From NCBI RefSeq assembly GCF_035969385.1, contig NZ_JAYKKJ010000002.1, forward strand, positions 186,001 through 250,000: a DNA stretch of 64,000 nt. The letters are read 5' to 3'. Under the pieces are notes generated by a model. The model ran no database searches. It saw only the letters and a program-made list of their open reading frames with translations, and had not been told where the DNA came from. Below are positions 1 to 6,135 of the stretch, piece by piece (within the stretch, counting starts at the first letter, position 1; each line of letters opens with the position of its first letter). This DNA is from SELP01 sp035969385 (lineage in GTDB: Bacteria > Pseudomonadota > Alphaproteobacteria > Rhodobacterales > Rhodobacteraceae). The position numbers were made by a program, and so were the translations under genes.

Positions 1-648
1 TCACCCGATCTGGTCCCGGCGGCGGCGATGGCAGCCCGCGCCCATCTGGAGAAAGGAGACAAGCGTAGCGCCGCGAAAATCCTGACAAAGGCGTGGAAGG
101 CACAACCCCACCCCGACCTTGCCGCCGCCTTTGCCGAGGTCGAACCGGACGAGGACATCGCGGCAAGAATTAAGCGGTTCCGCGCGCTGACCAAGCTGCA
201 TCCCGAACATTCGGAAACCCGGATGTTGCTGGCTGAACTGCATATTGCGGCCGAGGATTTCCCCGAGGCGCGCCGTGCGCTGGGCGATCTTGTCGAAACA
301 GACCCGAACGCGCGGGTTCTGGCCCTGATGGCGGCCATCGAAAAGGGCAGCGGCGCCACTGAGGCGGCGGTGCGCGGCTGGCTGACCCGGGCCCTGTCTG
401 CCCCACGCGGCCCGCAGTGGGTGTGCGACAAATGCCACAGCATCCACGTCACCTGGACCCCGGTCTGTGGAAACTGCCAGGCCTTCGACACTCTGTCGTG
501 GAAACGGCCACCAGAAGATGCGACGCCCGTCGCCAGCACTGCCGAACGCCTGCCACTTTTGGTCGAACCGGCAGGGCAAACGGCGGAAGACCCTGTCGAT
601 ACGCCCGAGATCGAAGTCATCGACCCGGACTCGGACCCGGAAAAATAG
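1..648 (+). CDS. hemY: HemY-like tetratricopeptide membrane protein, C-terminal part
   Basis: The reading frame is open from the first base of the window, so the gene begins upstream and only the last 215 or so residues are visible. They are helical, TPR-like repeats (AHLEKGDKRSAAKIL, LHPEHSETRMLLAELHIAAEDFPEARRAL), then a CDKC...CGNC zinc-ribbon-like pair about 140 residues into the window, then an acidic tail. This layout matches HemY of Rhodobacteraceae, an inner-membrane protein encoded near haem genes whose exact role is unclear. The N-terminal membrane part cannot be checked here. Family call by resemblance. Confidence 0.72.
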   Translation, partial: SPDLVPAAAMAARAHLEKGDKRSAAKILTKAWKAQPHPDLAAAFAEVEPDEDIAARIKRFRALTKLHPEHSETRMLLAELHIAAEDFPEARRALGDLVETDPNARVLALMAAIEKGSGATEAAVRGWLTRALSAPRGPQWVCDKCHSIHVTWTPVCGNCQAFDTLSWKRPPEDATPVASTAERLPLLVEPAGQTAEDPVDTPEIEVIDPDSDPEK

Positions 649-720
649 GCCTTTTCCACTCCCGACAGGGGTGCTATGAGCCGCGCGTTGGATGTTCCTG
701 ACGTCCAACAAAAGAGGAGT

Positions 721-796
721 GCCGCTGTAGCTCAGCTGGTAGAGCACGTCATTCGTAATGATGGGGTCGGGGGTTCGAGTCCCTTCAGCGGCACCA
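721..796 (+). tRNA. tRNA-Thr (anticodon CGT)
   Basis: A full cloverleaf is visible. Acceptor strands GCCGCTG and CAGCGGC pair perfectly, the anticodon loop ATTCGTAAT gives anticodon CGT (codon ACG), a GGTTCGAGTCC T-arm is present, and the terminal ACCA is encoded. The gene lies 72 bases after the hemY-like stop. The DNA immediately downstream holds an integrase remnant, so this tRNA was probably an integration site at some time. Confidence 0.95.
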
Positions 797-1067
797 TTCC
801 TCACCAAACTCTCAAAGAGCCATACCCACTGAAAGAAACACGACCATCTGCAATCTGCGTGGCGTGTGTAGCCTTAGGAGGTCCTCTGGACCGGGGTTTG
901 GCCTTTTGGGTCTTGTGGTAACCTGATGCAATGATTGGTGCTTTGGTCTCCCGCTCAGCCTGAGTGGCGATTGAGCGGGTCCGGTTTTCTCTGCTTCCCC
1001 GCGTTTCCTGGGTGCTTCCCCGGGTTTTGCGTGGGTGTGTTTCCTGAAGCGGAGAAGGATTGCCCCA
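797..1067. other. Spacer between tRNA-Thr and integrase remnant
   Basis: About 270 bases with no convincing gene. A perfect 8-bp inverted repeat (CCCGCTCA at 950-957 and TGAGCGGG at 972-979) could form a hairpin. A short T run follows at about 983-986, so it may be a weak terminator or a leftover attachment-site element. No second copy of the tRNA-Thr 3' end was seen here. Confidence 0.4.
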
Positions 1068-1526
1068 ATGGCACAATCACAAAGTAGAACCCGCGCAGCG
1101 CGGCGGGCGAAGACCCCGCGGACCCGGCCAGACAGCCGGGACGCGTTCATCTGGGACACGGAGGTTCCGCAACTGGCCGAGCGTCGGCGCGGCGCGGCCC
1201 GCAGCTGGATCGTCCAGACCCGCGCGGGCGGGCGCAGCCTGCGCCGCAAGATCGGCGATGTGGAGGAGATGCCCTCAGAGGTCGCCCGGGCACTGGCCCG
1301 CGAGGTGCTGGCAGTGCTCTCGTCGATGATGCGCCATGCGGAGCTGTTGGGTCTGCGTCCCTCCGGTGCCAACCCCTGCGCCGGGCTGCGGCGGCACAAG
1401 TCCGACTTTGCCGCCGATTTTCTGGACCCGGCGGGATATGCGGTTCTGGGCCGAGTGCTGGACCGCGCCGCAGACCGCTTTCCGCTTGCCGTACCCTTCG
1501 TCCGCTTCGTGGCCCTGGGCAACTAG
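1068..1526 (+). pseudogene. Remnant of a tyrosine-type site-specific integrase
   Basis: The frame starts with ATG at 1068 behind GGAGAAGG. The first 85 or so residues look like the N-terminal arm-binding part of a phage-type integrase (FIWDTEVPQLAERRRG, SWIVQTRAGGRSLRRKIGDV). It then jumps into a catalytic-domain-like stretch (SSMMRHAELLGLRPSGANPCAGLRR). The core-binding domain between them is missing, and the frame stops at 1526 before any His-x-x-Arg or Tyr catalytic motif. It is therefore an internally deleted and truncated relic of an element that probably used the adjacent tRNA-Thr. Inference rests on motif order; catalysis is not possible as written. Confidence 0.7.
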
Positions 1527-1667
1527 CATGTCGGACCAGATGGCGGAACCCATATACGTCATCCCAATCACCGGGGGCGAATTTGGACAGCGGCATGGGC
1601 GGAAGGTGCAATGAGACGCGCTTCGTCAGAATTGCCATTCTATGGTCGAAACACGCCAAGCATGTAG

Positions 1668-1889
1668 GTGACCAAGGAGGACGGCGACATCACATATGTT
1701 AACGGGCGTGCATACCTCCGCGAGACCGCGCGCCACGACCCTGACAACACGATCACGCCCGATGAACAGAAGGTGCTTCGACAGAGCCAATTGGCCGAGG
1801 CGAAGGATCGGCAAGCCCGCAAAGAGGCGATTCTCGCCGGCGTGCTGCGCCTTGGTGAAGCGTTGCGCGTGTTGAAGGGCGAGACTTGA
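1668..1889 (+). CDS. Small uncharacterised protein in integrase-remnant region
   Basis: A 73-residue frame with a GTG start (GTGACCAAGGAGGACGGC). It is charged and mostly helical in appearance (ITPDEQKVLRQSQLAEAKDRQ), with no recognisable domain, signal peptide or membrane segment. The next frame begins 4 bases after its stop, so the two may once have formed a transcription unit, but that second frame is broken. I do not recognise the family. It sits among decayed accessory genes and may itself be a fragment. Confidence 0.4.
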   Translation: MTKEDGDITYVNGRAYLRETARHDPDNTITPDEQKVLRQSQLAEAKDRQARKEAILAGVLRLGEALRVLKGET

Positions 1890-1893
1890 CCGC

Positions 1894-2094
1894 ATGCCAA
1901 GCGCCCGCACCCTCTTGAACGGTGTCGCTCGACTGGAACACGCACGAGCGCCCAAGCTCTCGCGCATCGCTCGCGCCTAAGGGAGCTTTGATACCTTCGC
2001 AGAGCTGGTGCGCGCTGAAATCGAAGCTGGTGTGTTGGACCGCGACTTTCCGTTGCCGCACTTCAAAAGGTGGGAACGGGAGAAATTGAATTGA
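1894..2094 (+). pseudogene. Small accessory gene interrupted by an in-frame stop
   Basis: Starting from ATG at 1894 the frame reads 28 residues to a TAA at 1978-1980. It then continues in the same frame with protein-like sequence (FDTFAELVRAEIEAGVLDRDF and so on) to a TGA at 2092-2094. The two halves together look like one small helical protein of about 65 residues broken by a nonsense codon. Function not recognised. It fits the general decay of the region after tRNA-Thr. Confidence 0.4.
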
Positions 2095-2491
2095 CCGGCG
2101 AGTTGGAGTGGCGCATAGCCGATGCAGGTTCGCCACCTGCCCGTCCCAAAGGAAACCGTTGGATGCGAAACAAACGGAACCAGCTCGAGCGGGTCATCTC
2201 CTTGTCCGTGATCTAGTTAGCGCCCCGGAACATGGTTCCAAGGCGTTTCGCATAAGCCCTTATCGTCGTTGAGTTATGTCGCTTGGCATGGCACAGATGA
2301 AACGCGGAGCAGCCAATTCTGCCCGTGGGGCGTAGAATCCCCTCGTTGCGCATCTCGGTCGAATCTTCGGCCGGGTGACCGTCGCGTATGTCCGGGCGCA
2401 CGCTTAAGGCGGCGGTGCCTCGGGCTACGCACGGGGATTCCAACACCGGGCTTTGATCCTGGCAGCCTCTCAGTTGATGAAGGCTGCGCCC
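2095..2491. other. About 400 bases without a supported gene
   Basis: Open frames exist on both strands, but none has a convincing start, ribosome site or recognisable domain. The composition resembles the neighbouring decayed accessory DNA. I see no tRNA, terminator or repeat here. Confidence 0.4.
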
Positions 2492-2905
2492 ATGAACACT
2501 GGAAGCTCACCGCCAAAGAGGCACCAAATCACCGGCAACTCCGGCCTGAACTATGCAGCATGGCAGCTCTCGCGTCGAGGTTGGCACGTGATGCCCACCA
2601 TACGAAATGCACGCGGCTCAGACTTGATCGTGACAGATGCAGCCGAGGTCGTGTTTTTTGGTGTTCAGTCCAAAGCGCTTGCCAAGCGCGGTGCCGTTCC
2701 TCTCGGAATGAGCCTCGACAACCTGCGATCCGAATGGTGGATCATTACGATGAACGCCAATTCGGATGAGCCAACCTGTTACGTGTTGCGGCTCGAGGAG
2801 GTGCGTAGGCTTGCCACCCAAGACAGGAACGGCGGCAGATGGTGGCTAGAACCGAAGGACTATGATCGCGATGAATATCGCGAAGGTTGGAATCGCCTGC
2901 CCTGA
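2492..2905 (+). CDS. PD-(D/E)XK-like nuclease-fold protein, uncharacterised
   Basis: A 137-residue protein if the ATG at 2492 is used; GAAGG lies about 10 bases upstream. Its core reads GSDLIVTDAAEVVFFGVQSK: an aspartate on one strand, then Gln-x-Lys on the next. This is the layout of a PD-(D/E)XK nuclease core in which glutamine replaces the usual acidic residue, as in several restriction and Holliday-resolvase relatives. An N-terminal helix (NYAAWQLSRRGWHVMPT) resembles those folds. It lies about 100 bases outside the left island repeat and belongs to the older accessory stretch. It could be a solitary nuclease or a relic of a restriction system. Fold assignment is inference. Confidence 0.5.
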   Translation: MNTGSSPPKRHQITGNSGLNYAAWQLSRRGWHVMPTIRNARGSDLIVTDAAEVVFFGVQSKALAKRGAVPLGMSLDNLRSEWWIITMNANSDEPTCYVLRLEEVRRLATQDRNGGRWWLEPKDYDRDEYREGWNRLP

Positions 2906-3002
2906 TGGGAGCAGCGAGGCTCGTATTGCGCTGGTATGGGGAAACACACCGCCCCACCGGGTGGGCGCCACTCTCGCTAAGCCTATGTTTTTGCTTGGTA
3001 AA

Positions 3003-3051
3003 AGTGGTGAGCCGTGCAGGATTCGAACCTGCGACCCACTGATTAAAAGTC
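3003..3051 (-). repeat. Left attachment repeat (tRNA-Lys 3' fragment)
   Basis: These 49 bases are identical to 22987-23035. They cover the anticodon-loop 3' side, T-arm, acceptor 3' strand and CCA of tRNA-Lys read on the minus strand, but no 5' half follows (the next bases are TTACGGAC). Because the intact tRNA is at the other end, this is the chromosomal 3' end displaced when the element integrated. Confidence 0.92.
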
Positions 3052-3178
3052 TTACGGACAAAAATTCTCCGCACTTCTACATACCGCTCTTCAGGTCTTT
3101 AGATGCATGATAAAGAAAGCAAATTTCCGAAGTCAAACGCTGGGAACCTCGACATACCTCTTGAGGTTTCGGTCTCAT

Positions 3179-3202
3179 ATGCTTACCTCTTGCTTACCCA
3201 AT
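3179..3202. repeat. Left 24-bp direct repeat, probable integrase arm-binding site
   Basis: The repeat is identical to 22921-22944. It contains GCTTACC twice (3181-3187 and 3192-3198), 11 bp apart and so on one face of the helix. It lies 128 bp inside the left attachment repeat and ends 23 bp before the integrase start codon. Integrase bound here could therefore also repress its own gene. A related TACCTCTTG stands at 3155-3163. Arm-site function is inferred from position and repetition. Confidence 0.7.
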
Positions 3203-3225
3203 AAGGAATCCTGCGGAGCCAGCCC

Positions 3226-4380
3226 ATGCCAAAACTGAAGCTGTCGAAGTTCGTTGTTGAGAAGCTCAGCACTGAAGGTCGAGAGAACATTTTTTGGGAT
3301 GATGCCCTTCACGGCTTCGGTGTTCGGGTGAAACCTAATGGCACCAAGAGCTATATCGTTCAGTATCGCAACCGCACGACAGGCCGGTCCAGACGCCAAA
3401 CGATCGGACCGGTTGGTCCGCTCCTCTCGTTTGCCAATGCACGCAAAGAAGCCATGCGACTTCTCAGTGAAGCCGTGCAAGGCCGTGATCCTGTTGAAAC
3501 AAGACAGACTGCACGCAAGGCGGAAACCATCGCTGATCTAGCTGAGCAATACCTTACACATCACGCAATGCCCAAGAAGCGTGAAAAGAGCGTTGCAAAC
3601 GATGTTTCAATGCTGAATGCCATTATCATTCCTGAATTGGGCGATCGAAAGGTCGCCGAAGTTGGCCATCGCGACATTCAGGCTCTGCACAACAGTCTGC
3701 GTGAAACGCCCTATCGGGCAAACCGAACGCTGGCGCTGCTTTCAAAGATGTTCGCCCTTTCGGTCCGGTGGGGATGGCGACCTGATAATCCCGCCAAAGG
3801 CGTCGAGCGCTTCCGAGAACAAAAGCGCTATCGGTGGCTCTCCGATGCAGAGCTGGCCCGTCTAGTTGCAGTCCTTGACGAACATCCAAATCAGAAAGCT
3901 GCAAATGCCGTCCGCCTGCAGCTTCTTACCGGCGCACGTATTGGAGAGGTTCTGCAGGCCGAATGGAAGGATTTCGATCTTGTCCGAGGCGTGTGGGTGA
4001 AACCATCCCACCACACAAAACAGAAGCGCACCGAACACCTGCCACTATCCAACGCTGCGGTCACATTGCTACAAGCAATTCATGAGAGCGCCGACCCTAG
4101 CGATAGGTTCGTCTTTCCAGGCAAGCTGCCTGGGCAACCTCTCAAGGAACTGAAGCGGTTCTGGCAAGGCGTCACGGCTTCCGCCGAGCTTTCAGATTAC
4201 CGCATCCACGACAATAGGCACACCCACGCATCACATTTGGTTTCAAGCGGCCTAAGCCTTCCAATCGTCGGTCGGCTTCTTGGTCACACGAACCCGCTTA
4301 CGACACAGCGATATGCGCATCTTGCAGACGATCCACTCAGGGCTGCTGCAGAAATCATGGCCCAGAAGTTGGAGCGTTGA
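3226..4380 (+). CDS. int: Tyrosine site-specific integrase of the island
   Basis: A 384-residue phage P4-type tyrosine recombinase. The N-terminal 90 or so residues form an arm-binding domain (DALHGFGVRVKPNGTKSYIV), followed by a helical core-binding domain and a catalytic domain. Visible catalytic residues are Arg near 237 (LLTGARIGEVL), His-x-x-Arg near 327-330 (IHDNRHTHASH), a second His near 353 (LLGHTNPL) and the nucleophile Tyr near 362 (TTQRYAHL). A ribosome site (GGAG) precedes the ATG at 3226. The gene reads inward from the left attachment site, with the 24-bp arm repeat in its leader. It is the likely enzyme for tRNA-Lys integration and appears intact. Confidence 0.95.
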   Translation: MPKLKLSKFVVEKLSTEGRENIFWDDALHGFGVRVKPNGTKSYIVQYRNRTTGRSRRQTIGPVGPLLSFANARKEAMRLLSEAVQGRDPVETRQTARKAETIADLAEQYLTHHAMPKKREKSVANDVSMLNAIIIPELGDRKVAEVGHRDIQALHNSLRETPYRANRTLALLSKMFALSVRWGWRPDNPAKGVERFREQKRYRWLSDAELARLVAVLDEHPNQKAANAVRLQLLTGARIGEVLQAEWKDFDLVRGVWVKPSHHTKQKRTEHLPLSNAAVTLLQAIHESADPSDRFVFPGKLPGQPLKELKRFWQGVTASAELSDYRIHDNRHTHASHLVSSGLSLPIVGRLLGHTNPLTTQRYAHLADDPLRAAAEIMAQKLER

Positions 4381-4549
4381 TCTGCCGGACGCCAGAGCAA
4401 TCGGACCTGTCTGGTCAAATAGCGCTACGTTGCGGAGAAATCGAGGATTGCAAGATCAAACACCTCGACGGGTCTCCAACGTAGCTCCATGCTGATAGGT
4501 AGCGTTGAAGGTTCGGAACGAGGTTCGGAACAGGCACAAATTGTATTGG

Positions 4550-4918
4550 CTATTCGTCACGGTCATCTAGGTCGAACCCATCCGTTGAGGCTGTCTGGCT
4601 AATTGCCGCTTGACCGAACTCAGCCTCAAAAGAACTCCGAAAGCTTTCTTCGGTTTTCTTGAAGTAGGCCAAAATGTCATCGGCACGCTGGTAGCCATCT
4701 TCAAAATAGCTCACGAGTTTTGACTGGGAGGTGGCTGCAAGCTCGGACGTCTCAAGCGTTGCCATCCAAAGCGCTACTAGTCCAATTGGCTCTGCCCCAA
4801 CTTCCCCACATTTGTTGCACCTCAAGTACGAAACGGGCGCGATGGAGCTTGAGACTGTCTCAATCTGGCTGGAAACAGTTCGAGCGCAAACATCGCAACG
4901 CAAGCACGATTCTGTCAT
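4550..4918 (-). CDS. Small CxxC-CxxC zinc-ribbon-like protein, unknown
   Basis: A 122-residue protein. The first 45 residues hold CLRCDVC and CNKCG, which could bind one zinc. A helical central region and a strongly acidic C-terminus (DGFDLDDRDE) follow. There is no signal peptide or membrane helix, so it is probably cytoplasmic. It faces the integrase gene with about 170 bases between the two stops, in visibly lower-GC DNA than the backbone. Function not recognised; island cargo. Confidence 0.6.
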   Translation of the reverse strand: MTESCLRCDVCARTVSSQIETVSSSIAPVSYLRCNKCGEVGAEPIGLVALWMATLETSELAATSQSKLVSYFEDGYQRADDILAYFKKTEESFRSSFEAEFGQAAISQTASTDGFDLDDRDE

Positions 4919-5020
4919 TTTGACCTCTGAGTGAATGACTCTAGAAAACCTGTTCGCGCTTTTTTCGATGTTGGTTCCGTTGGCTATCGAAGTTCGAGCT
5001 GTCTAGTCGAGAAGCAGAGC

Positions 5021-5356
5021 CTAGTGGTCTCTGGCCCGGATGGTAACAAAGCGATCAATCAATTCGGGAAAACCAACTTCGCGCCAGTATCGACCGCTTA
5101 TCCAACCCGAAGACATACCCATGCCGCTATCATACTTCTCAAGGTGAAAGTCTTCTGCAAAAGCCAAGCTCTGGTCCGTCAACTCCCAGAACGCAACCTC
5201 AAGAAGCCGCTGAACATCTTGAATAGTCTCTGGCATGGTCGCGTCAGCAAATCTCTGTCGTAAATCGCGCCAAAGAAAGGGGTCACCTCTCAGCCCCCAG
5301 CTTTCTGGCTCTTCTGCAAATATATCGCCCAACCTCAAGAGATTCCCTTTCCGCAT
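5021..5356 (-). CDS. Conserved hypothetical protein
   Basis: A 111-residue protein beginning MRKGNLLRLGDIFAEEP, rich in aromatic and acidic residues (WGLRGDPFLWRDLRQRF, MSSGWISGRYWREVGFPEL). It looks like a small soluble uncharacterised protein of the kind scattered on accessory DNA of many proteobacteria. No catalytic or metal motif is evident. It is divergent from the 167-residue gene at 5456, with about 100 bases between starts, so the two may share a control region. I cannot assign a function. Confidence 0.6.
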   Translation of the reverse strand: MRKGNLLRLGDIFAEEPESWGLRGDPFLWRDLRQRFADATMPETIQDVQRLLEVAFWELTDQSLAFAEDFHLEKYDSGMGMSSGWISGRYWREVGFPELIDRFVTIRARDH

Positions 5357-5455
5357 TCAGGTGTGTCTGGGTTGTCCGACAATACCCAGCCTAGATTATT
5401 TCGAGGTTTCTCTGTAACGAAACACCCTGGACTTGATGATCTGGGACAATTGTAG

Positions 5456-5959
5456 ATGAAAACACAGATTTCCAAAAGTGATCCGATCTACAGGCGTGCT
5501 GCATTCTTGCTTGGTGAGGCTCTGCAAGAAGCCAAGAGAGATCAGGCGATAACTTACGTGATGCGCGTCCTTTCCAACTATGCGGCAATTGGCAAGGACG
5601 CAGGGTCTGGTCAAATCAAGAATGAGAACCTACGGGTCAGCCAAGGTGCACTTGAGCTCCTTGGAACAGTTGAAAGCGTCAGGGCGTGGCAACGAGGCAC
5701 GATCAACGAACACCCGCTGCCCTTGAAGGCAAGTTGGGCGTTCATCCTGGCAGAGGCTGAGCGGCTAACGGTCAATGACGTTTGGGAGCACTTTGCTCAA
5801 AATCCAATGACCACGATAACCGTTGAAGAGGACAGCCGGTTAAACCGTATGAAACTTCAGTCGGCAACAGGGGTAGATCGTTACAAGCTCGCGGATATTC
5901 GCGTATCTCATCTGGGAGAAAGTCCGATAGAGCGACTCAAAAGCCGGGGAGTCAAATGA
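5456..5959 (+). CDS. Hypothetical protein of island
   Basis: A 167-residue protein starting at ATG 5456, only 3 bases after a TAG. It has mixed helical character without cysteines, a signal peptide or membrane segments. The first 60 residues are helical (RRAAFLLGEALQEAKRD) and the rest is basic and amphipathic. No family recognised. It is convergent with hsdR (stop at 6136) across a spacer of about 175 bases. Confidence 0.6.
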   Translation: MKTQISKSDPIYRRAAFLLGEALQEAKRDQAITYVMRVLSNYAAIGKDAGSGQIKNENLRVSQGALELLGTVESVRAWQRGTINEHPLPLKASWAFILAEAERLTVNDVWEHFAQNPMTTITVEEDSRLNRMKLQSATGVDRYKLADIRVSHLGESPIERLKSRGVK

Positions 5960-6135
5960 TTCAAGGGCCTTGGCCACAAGACCGAGCGAGTAATCCGCTG
6001 ACTGTCCGTAGTCAGATCTTTTGGGATGTTTGAGCGTCTTCCGTAAGCCGTGCGCCTCGAACATAATCCATGACCTTGTCATCGAGGCAACTTGGCCCTT
6101 ATCCGGTTAGTGTCCGGAGACCGAAGCAAGTCGGC

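Noticed and set aside
2213..2446. 77-codon minus-strand frame in the spacer after tRNA-Thr
   Set aside because: Composition is protein-like only in part and no start signal or family could be supported.
3003..3051. A second tRNA-Lys gene at the left island end
   Set aside because: Only the 3' 47 bases of the tRNA are present; no 5' acceptor or D-arm follows, so it is an attachment-site fragment.
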